Notes: generated by a model from the sequence alone, not told the origin. A stretch of 64,000 nt of DNA from an uncultured Sphingomonadaceae bacterium (GCA_947501325.1 CANMVC010000001.1:1488001-1552000), one strand, 5' to 3'. Positions 33,821-43,846 are shown, counted from the first letter of the stretch. Translations and numbers: made by a program.

Positions 33821-35134
33821 CTAGTAGCCTTGCCTTGTCTGGAGAAGCTTGGCGACACTGCCCTTGGGCAGGAAGATAAGCGCCTGTCCGCGCGACGACA
33901 TGCCGCCGGCAATTTGTGCAGCCTCTTCGCCTGCGCCCCAGAAAGTATCAAACCGGTTCGAACCTTTGATCGCTCCCCCGGTATCCTGCGCAACCCAAAG
34001 GCCATCTGCGATATTATGCTCCATATCCAGGAACACGGGTGCTCCAAGGGGCACAAATTTGGGATCGGTTGCGACCGATGTCCGGCCCACAACCGGGTGA
34101 CCCATAGCGCCCAGCGGCCCGGGACCAGTGAGTTCGCGAAAGAAGATATAGCTCTTGTTTTCGCGCATGATCTTGCGACCCTCTTCGGGATTAGCGCGCA
34201 ACCATTCGACAATCCCCTGCATGTTGGTCTTGCCATCGGCGAGCAAGCCACGTTCACGCATGACCCGGCCGATACCGGTATAGCCACGGCCATTCTGTCC
34301 GTCATAGCCAATTCGCATCACCGAGCCATCGGGCATGGCGATCCGGCCCGAACCTTGAATTTGCAGGAAGAAAAATTTGATATAATCGGAAGCCCACGCG
34401 ATTTCGAGACCTTGGCCTTGCAGCGCGCCATCATCAATTTGCGCCCGCTCTTCAAACGGCACGAGCTTGGTACCATCCACTTTGCCGCGGATGCGTTTGT
34501 CTTTCAGCTCTTCGGAAAATTGGCCGAGATCGACGTCGAGCAAATTGGGTGGGCGCTTATAAATCGGGACCTGGCTGCTGTCGCTGCGTACACGCGATCC
34601 CTCAATCTGCGGTTCGAAATAGCCAGTTGCGAACGCCTTGCCATCGCCAACCTGCACCGCTTCAAAATAGCTTTCGAAGAAACGGCGCGCATTGTTTTCC
34701 GGCCAGCTTTTAGCCGCATCACAGGATTGTCTCCAGTCTTCGCCTTGAGTGAGGCCGCTATTATCAGTGCGGCGAACCAGCGAGGAACAGCTGGTTCGAA
34801 AGGATTGCAAAGCCGCCGACGCTTTTGGGGGCTGCAAATTAAGTGACGCAATATCGGGGCCCAAGGCCACACCGGCGCCCGTGGCCCGGGTCTTGTCTTC
34901 AGAAATCGCTGTGAGTTGATCGGGCGCCACGGCATCAAATGTTCCTGCCGTTTGTCGGACCGGCGCTGGTCTGGTCGGCACAGGTGGCGCTGGGTTGGTC
35001 GGCCGGGCTTCCACATTGCCCTCTACCCAGTCTCCTTCTTCAGCCGGCGCGCCGCGCGCCGTGCCCTCGGGAATAATCGACAGCGAGCAGGCGCTTACCA
35101 GCGCCATTGCGCTTAACAATCCCCCGATTTTCAT
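33821..35134 (-). CDS. mltA: Membrane-bound lytic murein transglycosylase A
   Basis: 437 aa from the ATG at 35134, which gives a compact lipoprotein signal (MKIGGLLSAMALVSAC, Cys16). An ATG at 35173 overlapping the timA stop is also possible and would only lengthen the N-region. The MltA beta-barrel is recognisable in GDGKAFATGYFEPQIEGS, and the 3D domain holds the catalytic Asp in VAQDTGGAIKGSNRFDTFWG. It cuts glycan strands, releasing anhydro-muropeptides. Cotranscribed with timA upstream. Confidence 0.92.
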   Translation of the reverse strand: MKIGGLLSAMALVSACSLSIIPEGTARGAPAEEGDWVEGNVEARPTNPAPPVPTRPAPVRQTAGTFDAVAPDQLTAISEDKTRATGAGVALGPDIASLNLQPPKASAALQSFRTSCSSLVRRTDNSGLTQGEDWRQSCDAAKSWPENNARRFFESYFEAVQVGDGKAFATGYFEPQIEGSRVRSDSSQVPIYKRPPNLLDVDLGQFSEELKDKRIRGKVDGTKLVPFEERAQIDDGALQGQGLEIAWASDYIKFFFLQIQGSGRIAMPDGSVMRIGYDGQNGRGYTGIGRVMRERGLLADGKTNMQGIVEWLRANPEEGRKIMRENKSYIFFRELTGPGPLGAMGHPVVGRTSVATDPKFVPLGAPVFLDMEHNIADGLWVAQDTGGAIKGSNRFDTFWGAGEEAAQIAGGMSSRGQALIFLPKGSVAKLLQTRQGY

Positions 35135-35162
35135 GATTTCGATACTGTGTTTCGCGAAGGCC

Positions 35163-35852
35163 TTAAGCTTCATCGGTCTCGTCGAGAATCCAGTTTGGAT
35201 CGGCGCTGGAAAGATCACGCATGAAGGTCCAGACATCATGTGTATCCACAGCATCCGTCAACGAACCGCCAATCAGTTTGCCGTCCTTGTCTTTCACAAC
35301 AGCGGCGATATCCGCATCAAAGCGCACCGTGATCCGCGCCATCCGGCGATCATAGTCGGCGTCCACAATCCTTGCGTCTTCGATCCGCACCAGACGATTT
35401 TCCAAAATTTCGCCATTTTTCTCGCGCGCTTCGATGGCAGACACGAAGCTTTCGTAGACATCGTCGTCGCATAGCTCTTTCAACTGTTCGCGATCGCCTG
35501 ACCAAAAGGCTTCCAAAATCATGCCATAAGCGGCCTTTGCCCCTTCAACGAAGCGACCGGCATCAAAATTACGGTCCGCACCCATAATGGCGCGCATGCC
35601 CGATTCGGCAGCTGCATCGTAAATCATCGTTGGTTGCGGTGCCGGTGCCGACGAAGCCGGAACAATATCCGGGATCGGACCGTCGCGACTCTCGTCCAAC
35701 GCAGATCGGTCTTGGGGCCGTTTATCCAGGCCATTCTCTACGTTTCGGGGGGTATGCTCCTGCTCATGGCCGGTGCGTTTTCCCAAAACGGAATAAAGGC
35801 GCAAGCCCAGAAAGGCAGCTACCATAGCTAACAGAACAATCTCGATAGTCAC
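35163..35852 (-). CDS. Tim44/TimA family protein
   Basis: 229 aa. One N-terminal membrane helix (residues 3-20), a charged linker (about 25-80), and a Tim44-like domain (about 90-225): GRFVEGAKAAYGMILEAFWSGDREQLKELCDDDVYESF and DVWTFMRDLSSADPNWILDET. In alphaproteobacteria these are inner-membrane relatives of the mitochondrial import protein Tim44. It heads timA-mltA-smr and is divergent from secB, a neighbourhood with an export flavour. Confidence 0.88.
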   Translation of the reverse strand: MTIEIVLLAMVAAFLGLRLYSVLGKRTGHEQEHTPRNVENGLDKRPQDRSALDESRDGPIPDIVPASSAPAPQPTMIYDAAAESGMRAIMGADRNFDAGRFVEGAKAAYGMILEAFWSGDREQLKELCDDDVYESFVSAIEAREKNGEILENRLVRIEDARIVDADYDRRMARITVRFDADIAAVVKDKDGKLIGGSLTDAVDTHDVWTFMRDLSSADPNWILDETDEA

Positions 35853-36160
35853 GATATCTCCAATTTCTCAATTCCTTCCTACATAGGCAGGAAGTGCGCC
35901 AGTTTCAAATGGCTTTCGCGTCTTTTACACGCTGGCGGACCGATATAGGCCGCACAATGTACACTTAATCCAGCGGAATATCCGAATGATTGTGAATAGG
36001 CGCTTACGAAATGATATCAATGTCAGCATGTTATACGAGCCTCCAGACGACATATTTCGGGCATTGCCCTCCCCCCGATCCCCTGCTAGGCGCGCTGCAA
36101 ACGGGGCATTGTCATATAGTCCCATCATTATATATTTAATTTCCCGAAAGGACGAGCCAA
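35853..36160. other. Divergent timA/secB intergenic region
   Basis: 308 nt with no gene. It includes a small hairpin CTTCCT-N8-AGGAAG (about 35874-35894) close to the timA start, and an AT-rich stretch (ATTATATATTTAA, 36125-36137) ahead of the secB ribosome site GAAAGGACGAG. Confidence 0.55.
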
Positions 36161-36673
36161 ATGGCTGAAGAAAATGGTAATGTAACAACTCCCGATGCGG
36201 CAGCCAACGGCGCGGACACGCAACCGCAAATTGGTGTGATCTCACAATATGTGAAAGATTTGTCGGTCGAAAACCCGAATGCTCCCGATGTCTATCAGTG
36301 GGAAACCCAACCGCAGATTGACGTGCAGTTCAATATCGGTTCCAAGCCGGTTTCCGATGAAGTGAATGAGGTAGAGCTGAAAATCGATGTGGTCGCCAAA
36401 GCGGACCAGGGCATCGCATTTCAGGTTGAGCTGGTTTATTGTGGGCTTTTCGGCCTGCGCAATGTCAGCGATGAGCAAGCCCATCCGTTTCTCTTCGCCG
36501 AAGCCCCCCGTTTGCTGTTCCCATTCGCCCGTGCGATTATCTCCGACGCCGTACGGGATGCCGGTTTCCAGCCGTTGATGCTGGAGCCCATCGATTTCAC
36601 CGCGCTTTACATGCAGCAACGCGAACAACAGGCCGCGATGCAATCCGGAGAACAACCGGTTGGTAACGCCTGA
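36161..36673 (+). CDS. secB: Protein-export chaperone SecB
   Basis: 170 aa cytosolic tetrameric chaperone that hands unfolded precursors to SecA. Core: QPQIGVISQYVKDLSVENPN at the start, then WETQPQIDVQFNIG, PHLLFPFAR-type segment as APRLLFPFARAIISDAVRDAGF, and LMLEPIDFTALYMQ. A strong AAAGGACGAG ribosome site is 8-10 nt upstream. Divergent from the Tim44-like gene. Confidence 0.96.
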   Translation: MAEENGNVTTPDAAANGADTQPQIGVISQYVKDLSVENPNAPDVYQWETQPQIDVQFNIGSKPVSDEVNEVELKIDVVAKADQGIAFQVELVYCGLFGLRNVSDEQAHPFLFAEAPRLLFPFARAIISDAVRDAGFQPLMLEPIDFTALYMQQREQQAAMQSGEQPVGNA

Positions 36674-36700
36674 GCATAGCATTGCCTCTCCGACAGCACT

Positions 36701-36757
36701 CATGCTGAGCCTGTCGCAGCATGGTTCGGGAGAGACCGCCCTTCGACCGGCTCAAGG
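36701..36757. repeat. Family C-like hairpin repeat
   Basis: CATGCT-GAGCCTGTCGC-AGCATG (36701-36723) followed by a degenerate inverted copy CCTTCGACCGGCTCAAG (36739-36755). Variant of the 6646-6719 element, between secB and murJ. Confidence 0.6.
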
Positions 36758-36793
36758 GGAGCAGGTTTCCATGACCTCAAAAACGGCGCGCCC

Positions 36794-38383
36794 GTGAACC
36801 TGCTTAAATCCACCGGAACCATTGCCGGACTGACCATGGTCAGCCGCATCTTTGGTTTTGTCCGCGACATCATGCTCGCGCGGGTGCTGGGTGCCGGAGC
36901 AGCCGCTGACGCTTGGCAATTGGCGTTCCAGCTGCCCAATATCTTCCGGCGTCTTTTTGCCGAAGGCGCCTTTTCAGCCGCTTTCGTGCCGTTGTTCAAT
37001 CGCAAGATGGAAGAGGATGAACAGCGCACCGCCGCCCAAAATTTTGCCGTCGATGTGCTGTCAGTGTTTGTTCCGATCCTGCTGATCTTCTCTGTCATCA
37101 TGACGATAGCGATGCCGGCAATCATCTGGTTCATTGACGATTTTGGCGAAGGTGGGCGCACCAGCGATTTTTCGATCGGCCTGGCCCGGATCACCTTTCC
37201 CTATCTCGGATTGATCAGCATCACGACGTTGTTCGCGGCGATTTTGAACAGCGTCAGCCGTTTCGCCGCCGCGGCGGCTGCACCGATTATGCTCAATATC
37301 TGCAAGATCACGGCGCTGCTCGTCGCATTGTGGATGGATGGCGGAGCCGATCCGCGCCGCACGGCCTATTATCTGGCTTTTGCGGTATCGATATCGGGTT
37401 TGCTGCAAATGCTGTGGCTCTATTATTGGGCACGCAAGGCGGGTTTCTCTTTCGCGATCCGGAAACCGAAATTTACGCCCGATGTAAAAGAACTCGGCGT
37501 ACTGATACTCCCCGCCGTGTTTGGCGCTGGCATTTATCAGATCAGCCGCTTTATTGACCTTTTCTTCCTCGGCCGCTTGCCAGAGGGCAGCTTCGTCTAT
37601 CTTGCCATGGGTGATCGGCTCAACCAGTTACCATTGGGGATTATCGGAATTGCATTGGGCACCGCAATCCTGCCGGCCCTCTCGCGCTTCATTGCCAAGG
37701 ATGATCAAGGCGGCGCACAGAGATTGCAGAGCAACGCCATTGAGCTGGCGATGTTGTTGACCATCCCGGCGGCCATCGCCCTGTTCTTCGCAGCTGGACC
37801 GCTGGTTACATCCTTTTATGTTGGCGGCAATTTCAAAGCCAGCGATGGCGCAACCACCGCGAGCGTGGTGGCTGCTCTGGTTATCGGCTTGCCTGCATAT
37901 GTTCTTGTCAAAGTTCTGATCCCGGGATTTTTTGCACGGAAAGATACCAAGACGCCGGTCTATACCGCTGGTATTTCCTTATTGATCAACATCGCGCTCA
38001 ATCTGCTGCTCATTCCGATTTACGGCATTGTCGGATTGGCCTTTGCAGGAGCCGTGGCGGCTTGGGCCAATTGCGCCATGCTTTACACTATGCTGCACCG
38101 GCGCGGGCATTTCCATCTGGAAGTCTCGCTGCTGCTGCGCATCTTGCGGATCACTATTTCAGCAGCCGGCATGGCCATCGTGTTGATCTATGCTGCACCG
38201 ATTGGTGAGGGCCTGTATCAAGGCACTATCTGGGAAAGGATCGGATCCATTACAGCGCTGGTCAGCGCAGGCGGTCTTGTCTATGCGGTGCTGGCATGGG
38301 TGACCGGCGCGGTTGACCGCGACAAGATCACCATGCTGACCAAGAAGAAAGCGGCCGAAGAGGCAGCACAAGAAGGACAATGA
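36794..38383 (+). CDS. murJ: Lipid II flippase MurJ
   Basis: 529 aa from a GTG. About 14 membrane helices of the MOP/MATE-like exporter fold. Characteristic start: LLKSTGTIAGLTMVSRIFGFVRDIMLARVLG with LPNIFRRLFAEGAFSAAFVPLF. It moves lipid II across the inner membrane for peptidoglycan assembly. Together with murA, mltA and the LytM genes it makes the window rich in cell-wall functions. Its TGA overlaps an ATG of the trpS frame. Confidence 0.95.
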   Translation: MNLLKSTGTIAGLTMVSRIFGFVRDIMLARVLGAGAAADAWQLAFQLPNIFRRLFAEGAFSAAFVPLFNRKMEEDEQRTAAQNFAVDVLSVFVPILLIFSVIMTIAMPAIIWFIDDFGEGGRTSDFSIGLARITFPYLGLISITTLFAAILNSVSRFAAAAAAPIMLNICKITALLVALWMDGGADPRRTAYYLAFAVSISGLLQMLWLYYWARKAGFSFAIRKPKFTPDVKELGVLILPAVFGAGIYQISRFIDLFFLGRLPEGSFVYLAMGDRLNQLPLGIIGIALGTAILPALSRFIAKDDQGGAQRLQSNAIELAMLLTIPAAIALFFAAGPLVTSFYVGGNFKASDGATTASVVAALVIGLPAYVLVKVLIPGFFARKDTKTPVYTAGISLLINIALNLLLIPIYGIVGLAFAGAVAAWANCAMLYTMLHRRGHFHLEVSLLLRILRITISAAGMAIVLIYAAPIGEGLYQGTIWERIGSITALVSAGGLVYAVLAWVTGAVDRDKITMLTKKKAAEEAAQEGQ

Positions 38384-38385
38384 TC

Positions 38386-39381
38386 ATGCGTACGGTTTCG
38401 GGCATACAGCCCACAGGTAATCTCCACCTCGGCAATTATCTGGGCGCGATCAAAAACTGGGTGAAGCTGCAGCAGGAATCGGAATGCCTTTTCTTTCTCG
38501 CTGACTTGCATGCGATTACAGTGCCCAATGATCCAGCAGAATTGTCTGCCAATTGTCGTGACATGACGGCGGCGTTGATCGCTGCCGGGGTCGATACGCA
38601 AAAATCGATATTGTTCAATCAGGCCCGGGTTCCCCAGCATGCCGAGCTGGCATGGTTGTTGATTTGCAACACACCAATGGGCTGGTTGGATCGCATGACG
38701 CAGTTCAAGGAAAAATCCGGTAAGCATAAACAGCGCAGCTCACTGGGCCTTTACGGCTATCCCGTTCTGCAGGCCGCCGACGTGCTGATTTATCAGGCCA
38801 CCCATGTGCCGGTGGGCGAGGATCAGAAACAGCATCTGGAGCTGGCCCGCGATATCGCGACGAAGTTTAACAGCGATACCGAACAAGAGGTTTTCACGCT
38901 ACCCGAGCCCTATATCGGCGCCACAGCTGCTCGGATCATGTCGTTGCGCGATGGTGCAGCGAAAATGAGCAAATCCGATCCGTCGGATCTGAGTCGGATC
39001 AACATGACCGATGATGACGACACCATCGCCAAGAAGATCAAAAAGGCGCGTACAGATGCCGATCCTTTGCCCGGCAAGTTGGAGGACTTGGAGGGCCGTG
39101 CAGAGGCGACAAATCTGGTCGGTATTTATGCTGCGCTGGAAGACAGCACACCCCAGGCAGTGCTTGATCAACATGCCGGACAGGGCTTTGGGGCCTTCAA
39201 ACCGGCCCTGGCCGATCTTGCCGTTTCCAAGCTGTCCCCGATCCGCGACCGGTATGAAGAATTACGCCAGGATGAAAGTGCGATCGACGCTATCTTGCGG
39301 AATGGTGCCGAACGGGCGCAGGTTTTGGCCCAGCCGACGGTGGATAAAACTTATTCGGCTCTGGGACTGCTCCGCGATTAA
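38386..39381 (+). CDS. trpS: Tryptophan--tRNA ligase
   Basis: 331 aa from the ATG at 38386, which sits 8 nt after AAGGA; an ATG at 38380 overlapping the murJ stop is too close to it. Class I synthetase: the HIGH-like motif is GNLHLGNY near the start and the KMSKS motif is KMSKSDPSD (about residue 192). Normal length. Translationally linked to murJ. Confidence 0.95.
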   Translation: MRTVSGIQPTGNLHLGNYLGAIKNWVKLQQESECLFFLADLHAITVPNDPAELSANCRDMTAALIAAGVDTQKSILFNQARVPQHAELAWLLICNTPMGWLDRMTQFKEKSGKHKQRSSLGLYGYPVLQAADVLIYQATHVPVGEDQKQHLELARDIATKFNSDTEQEVFTLPEPYIGATAARIMSLRDGAAKMSKSDPSDLSRINMTDDDDTIAKKIKKARTDADPLPGKLEDLEGRAEATNLVGIYAALEDSTPQAVLDQHAGQGFGAFKPALADLAVSKLSPIRDRYEELRQDESAIDAILRNGAERAQVLAQPTVDKTYSALGLLRD

Positions 39382-39387
39382 GCTGTT

Positions 39388-39411
39388 CTGGGCTCGATGG
39401 AGCGGGCCCAG
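39388..39411. terminator. Candidate terminator between convergent trpS and lrp-like genes
   Basis: CTGGGC (39388-39393) and GCCCAG (39406-39411) form a 6-bp stem with an inner GCTC/GAGC option. No T-run, so weak. Confidence 0.3.
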
Positions 39412-39417
39412 CCCATC

Positions 39418-39906
39418 TTATAACGGGATCGCTGTCTCGAACTTTTTGCAAGACCAGATGACATGGCTATCATACCGCCGGATGGCGGGGTTGCTCATAA
39501 AGGTCTGTTTGCCCCAATCCTCATACCATTCCAGACTGGGGCCCTGCACCATCAGGCAATAGTCGACGGGGCCTGAGATATGATAGCCCTGCAGAATCTC
39601 GGGCGTGACGCGAATCTGTTCGTCAAAGGCATCAAAGGCTTCGATGCTTTCATTCTGAAAGGAAACAAGGACGATCAAGCGAACGCCGATTTCGCTGCTG
39701 CGCAGTACCGCCACGTCTTTTTCAATGAAACCCGTATCTCGCAGTAGTTTCAGCCGCCGCCTTACCGCGGACGCTGACAAGCCCACCGCTTCACCTATAT
39801 CGGCATGCGTGCGCTGATTGTCGCTTTGGACAATCTTCAGAATCCGCCGATCAAAATCATCCAGATCAGATATCGTAATGGTTGCGTTATTCGTCATATT
39901 TTCCAC
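39418..39906 (-). CDS. Lrp/AsnC family transcriptional regulator
   Basis: 162 aa. N-terminal winged helix-turn-helix (about residues 14-72: LDDFDRRILKIVQSDNQRTHADIGEAVGLSASAVRRRL pattern) and a C-terminal RAM ligand domain (about 75-155). Such proteins sense amino acids. It is divergent from the S9 peptidase gene across about 140 nt of AT-rich DNA (TATTTACGCCGAATTTATAACG), so it may control that peptidase and itself. Confidence 0.92.
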   Translation of the reverse strand: MENMTNNATITISDLDDFDRRILKIVQSDNQRTHADIGEAVGLSASAVRRRLKLLRDTGFIEKDVAVLRSSEIGVRLIVLVSFQNESIEAFDAFDEQIRVTPEILQGYHISGPVDYCLMVQGPSLEWYEDWGKQTFMSNPAIRRYDSHVIWSCKKFETAIPL

Positions 39907-40048
39907 TCCATACGCATATTTACGCCGAATTTATAACGATTAAAAGCGAGAATAAGCAGAAAATCGTTGCTAGATCACTGTCACCTCATCTTCGACGTTC
40001 CTCAGTTTCTTTTTGGATAATTCCTCCATCCTTCAGAAGGCCCTCATA

Positions 40049-42163
40049 ATGAAACGTTCCCTTTCCCTGTTCTGCGCCATTTTCTTGATGTGCACAGCGG
40101 CCATGCCAGCCCATGCTGCTGACAAAACCGTTTCACCGTCCGCTACCGAGAACCGCTGCAGCGATGGCGTGCTGGAATGCATCATATCCATTGAAACCCC
40201 GGGAGCGCCATCCATATCGCCAGACGGCAGGGCAGTAGCCTTCACGATCCGGACAGCGGACTGGGAGAAAAACCGCTTTGATCGCGAAATCCATCTCACT
40301 GAAAATGGCAAGACCTTTCAGCTGACCAACAATCCCAAAGGATCATCCGGCGATATTGCCTGGTCTCCTGATGGCAAGCTGATTTCCTATCAAGCCAATA
40401 CCGATATCGGCACCCAGATTTTCCTGATGAACCGCGACGGCAGCAATGTCCGCCAGATCACTGCTCTGCAAGGTGGCATCAATTCCTATATCTGGTCCCC
40501 TGATGGCCGCTACATGGCTTTGAAACTGAGCGAGCGACCGGCAAAATCCAAAGCGCAGGTCGAAAAAGCTTATGGCAGTTTCGCATTTGCCGACGATTAT
40601 TCTGACCGCGATCATCTGTGGTTGCTCGACCTGACAAAGGCCGCGAGTGCCAAAGCACCGATTGCCGAGCGCGCCGAACATGCGTACACAGAGGCACCGT
40701 TACGGCGGCTGACTGGCGGCACGGCATTCACAATAGGCAGCTTCTTTGGCGGCAGCTTTTCGTTCACACCCGACAGTAAGGAAATCCTGTTCGATCATGC
40801 CAATAGCGGATCGCCCTATGATTTGGGTACGCAGGATATTTCCGCGGTCAATATCGCGACCGCCAAGCAGCGCCCTGTTGTCCGCCGTCCTGGCATGGAT
40901 CTCGACCCTAAAGTCTCTCCCGATGGCAAGACCGTGGCCTTTCATATGGGCGAGCCGCCTTATTACTATACCCGTCAATATTGGATGGGCCTGACCCCGA
41001 TTGAAGGCGGAAAGATCAAACAGATCAGTAATAGTACCGATAATTATAATGATGCCAATATTATTCGCTGGCAAGATAACTCGATATTTTTCATGTCGCA
41101 CTATCGGGTCGAAAGCCATCTGTACCGCATGGATTTGGATACGCGTGTTGTCACTAATTTGACCGCTGGTCGCGGCCGGGTAGAGGGATATTCCTTTTCC
41201 GCTGACGGCAAAACTGTTGCTTTTGGCGCGGTGGATGGTGAGCGTGCGAAGGAGATTTACACCCGCAAAGTCACGGCGATCGGATATGCAGATGAGAAGC
41301 GTCTTACTCGGTTCAGTCAGGCGATTGCCGACTGGCCGAATACGGAAGTACGTCTGGTTCAGTGGACCACGCCGGACGGACTGGATTTGGAAGGCGTCCT
41401 GACCTTACCAGCTCCGGAAAACCGGCTGGATGGACCTATGCCGGTGCTGGTTATCGCTCATGGGGGTCCATCAGTCGCCGCACGCCCACGGCGCATGCCA
41501 GATGAAGTTTATCCGACCGAATATTGGCTGCGCAAAGGGGCCGCAATTTTTGAACCCAATTACCGGGGGTCGGGAAGCTATACCGACGAACTGATGGCAG
41601 CCAACGTTCGCTCCTTGGGCATCGGCTACACGGTAGACATCGAATCCGGGATCGATCACTTGATAAAAATCGGGATAGCCGACCCCGAAAAACTCGGTGC
41701 CATGGGCTGGAGCGCCGGCGGCTCAGTGACTGCGGGCCTCGCCGTGCGAACGACGCGCTTCAAGGCGTTTTCCGTGGGTGCAGGGATAACCAGCTACGCA
41801 ACCTATTATGGGCTAAGTGATCAGCCCACCAGCCCGCTCGCCTATCTGAAAGCAACGCCATCGGATGATCCGGAAATTTACAAAGCAACAGGAGCCATGG
41901 GTTCGATCAAAAATGCGGTCACACCGACGCTGATCCAACATGGCCGAGATGATAACCGGGTGCCCTTCGCCAATGGGATGGAATTCTTCCGGGGACTTAA
42001 GGATGCTGGCGTCGAAACCGAACTGATTATCTATGAAGATACAGGTCACGTCATATCACGGCCAAAGGAGTGGATGGCAGCGATGGAACATAATATCCGT
42101 TGGTTTGATACCCATCTCTTTGGTGACAGGGACAGCCCGGACCTCGGCCTAGTTGGCCGCTAA
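40049..42163 (+). CDS. S9 family prolyl oligopeptidase-like exported peptidase
   Basis: 704 aa from the ATG at 40049, which has AGAAGG about 9 nt upstream and a signal peptide (MKRSLSLFCAIFLMC, cut near AHA). A beta-propeller (about residues 50-410) with repeated WSPDGKLISY, YIWSPDGRYMAL and SFTPDSKEILF blades precedes the alpha/beta hydrolase domain. The nucleophile is in GWSAGGS, the Asp in HGRDDNRVPF, the His in DTGHVIS. Cleaves short periplasmic peptides, dipeptidyl or acylaminoacyl type. Its 3' end overlaps the AbgT gene end by 15 nt, convergently. Confidence 0.92.
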   Translation: MKRSLSLFCAIFLMCTAAMPAHAADKTVSPSATENRCSDGVLECIISIETPGAPSISPDGRAVAFTIRTADWEKNRFDREIHLTENGKTFQLTNNPKGSSGDIAWSPDGKLISYQANTDIGTQIFLMNRDGSNVRQITALQGGINSYIWSPDGRYMALKLSERPAKSKAQVEKAYGSFAFADDYSDRDHLWLLDLTKAASAKAPIAERAEHAYTEAPLRRLTGGTAFTIGSFFGGSFSFTPDSKEILFDHANSGSPYDLGTQDISAVNIATAKQRPVVRRPGMDLDPKVSPDGKTVAFHMGEPPYYYTRQYWMGLTPIEGGKIKQISNSTDNYNDANIIRWQDNSIFFMSHYRVESHLYRMDLDTRVVTNLTAGRGRVEGYSFSADGKTVAFGAVDGERAKEIYTRKVTAIGYADEKRLTRFSQAIADWPNTEVRLVQWTTPDGLDLEGVLTLPAPENRLDGPMPVLVIAHGGPSVAARPRRMPDEVYPTEYWLRKGAAIFEPNYRGSGSYTDELMAANVRSLGIGYTVDIESGIDHLIKIGIADPEKLGAMGWSAGGSVTAGLAVRTTRFKAFSVGAGITSYATYYGLSDQPTSPLAYLKATPSDDPEIYKATGAMGSIKNAVTPTLIQHGRDDNRVPFANGMEFFRGLKDAGVETELIIYEDTGHVISRPKEWMAAMEHNIRWFDTHLFGDRDSPDLGLVGR

Positions 42164-43753
42164 AGGCGGCGGCGCGAAGACCGGGGATGCGGGGCCCAGC
42201 GGTATTTCAAACGCCACCCAGACCATGATCAGTGCCAGTCCTGCGCCGAGCAGCCAGAGCGCATAAGGCAGCATCATCGCGGTCAGGTTGCCAATACCGA
42301 AATCCTTGTTCCAGCGCTGACAGAAGATCAGGATGAGCGGGAAATAGACCATTAGCGGCGTTATGATATTGGTCGCGCTGTCACCCACACGATAGGCTGC
42401 CGTGGTGGTTTCGGCGCTGACCCCGATCAGCATCAGCATCGGCACCAATATTGGCGCGAGCAGCGCCCATTTGGCACTGGCCGAGCCAACAAACAGATTC
42501 ATCACTGCGACGAATATAACCACCAACGCTAATAATATTGGCGCGGGCAGATCAAGGCTTTGCAGCATCTCTGCGCCATGGACTGCGGTAATCAGGCCGA
42601 GATTCGACCATCCGAACATCGCCACAAAATGCGCGACCATGAAGGCGAGAACCAGGAAATAGGCCATGTCGGCCATGCTGTCGCTCATCATCTTGACAAG
42701 ATCACGATGGGTTTTGATATTGCCGACGCCCTTGCCATAGGCCCAGCCCGCAAGCAGGAAGAGCAAAAAGAAACCGGCGACCAGCGATTGGTAAAAGGGC
42801 GTGAATTGCGCTTCGGCAGACGCTGTTTCATCGATCAGCGCCGTACCGGGACCAACGGTCATCAACAGCCAAAGCGCGATCACGCCAAGCGTTGCAAGAC
42901 CCGCATAGCGCAGACCGCGTTTCTCACCCTCATCAAGCGGACGATCTTGCACATCATCAGCCGATTCGTCGCTATCAGCAACATTGCCGCTCGGGTTGAT
43001 CGATCCGCTATAGGTACCCATGCGCGGTTCGATAATCTTGTCGGTGACATACCAGATGACCGGCAGAAAAACGAAAGTCATGACAAAGATAAAATACCAG
43101 TTTCCGGCAATATTGGCTTCCCAGCCCGGAAACACGGTTTCCGCAGCCGCCTGGGTAATGCCGAATAGCAGGGCATCGAGCTGTCCCGGAAACAGATTCG
43201 CCGAGAACCCGCCGGATACGCCAGCAAAAGCAGCTGCAATGCCCGCAATTGGATGGCGGCCGGCAGCAGCAAAAATAATGCCCGCCAAAGGAATCAAAAC
43301 CACATAGGCCGCGTCCGCCGCCAGATTGCCGAGCATCGCCACCAGTGCGACAATCGGCGTGAGCAGGAATGTCGGCGCGTTGCGCACGCCTGCGCGCATC
43401 GCAGTGCCGAACAGGCCCGAGCGCTCTGCCACGCCGGCGCCGAGCATCACCACCAACACGTAGCCGAGCGGATGGAAATGGGTGAAAGTCTTGGGCATCT
43501 CCACCCATAACCGCCGAATATTGTCGGCAGAGAGCAAACTCGTCGCGGCAATGACCGTGCGTTCTCCGGTGTCCGGGTCGACCGCGATCGGATGTATGGC
43601 TGACCAACCCAGCAAATCGGCCACAACCGACAAGGCAACAACGAAAAGGATCAGGTAGAAAAACAGAAAGACCGGGTCTGGAAGCTTGTTGCCTGTTCGC
43701 TCAATCCATCCGAAAATTCCGGTATTCAGGTTTTGCGCGCCGCCGTTTGTCAT
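42149..43753 (-). CDS. AbgT family transporter
   Basis: 534 aa from the ATG at 43753 (MTNGGAQNLNTGIFGWIERTGNKLPDP); an in-frame extension to 43813 lacks support. About 12 membrane segments plus two hairpins. AbgT signatures: LGYVLVVMLGAGVAERSGLFG near residue 100, GVSGGFSANLFPGQLDALLFGI, and GDSATNIITPLMVYFPLILIF. Family members import p-aminobenzoyl-glutamate or export sulfonamides (MtrF type). The adjacent peptidase suggests peptide or aminoacyl substrates, which is inference. Confidence 0.92.
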   Translation of the reverse strand: MTNGGAQNLNTGIFGWIERTGNKLPDPVFLFFYLILFVVALSVVADLLGWSAIHPIAVDPDTGERTVIAATSLLSADNIRRLWVEMPKTFTHFHPLGYVLVVMLGAGVAERSGLFGTAMRAGVRNAPTFLLTPIVALVAMLGNLAADAAYVVLIPLAGIIFAAAGRHPIAGIAAAFAGVSGGFSANLFPGQLDALLFGITQAAAETVFPGWEANIAGNWYFIFVMTFVFLPVIWYVTDKIIEPRMGTYSGSINPSGNVADSDESADDVQDRPLDEGEKRGLRYAGLATLGVIALWLLMTVGPGTALIDETASAEAQFTPFYQSLVAGFFLLFLLAGWAYGKGVGNIKTHRDLVKMMSDSMADMAYFLVLAFMVAHFVAMFGWSNLGLITAVHGAEMLQSLDLPAPILLALVVIFVAVMNLFVGSASAKWALLAPILVPMLMLIGVSAETTTAAYRVGDSATNIITPLMVYFPLILIFCQRWNKDFGIGNLTAMMLPYALWLLGAGLALIMVWVAFEIPLGPASPVFAPPPLAAN

Positions 43754-43846
43754 TGAATCTGGTCTCCGCCTGAATGAATGTAAAACCGGTTCATAGCCAT
43801 ATATCCCTTTCAATCGTCAAGAATAATGGTTGTTGATAGGCTGTAT

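Noticed and set aside
33830-34846. 338-codon open frame opposite mltA
   Set aside because: Antisense shadow of the mltA gene, with no recognisable domain.
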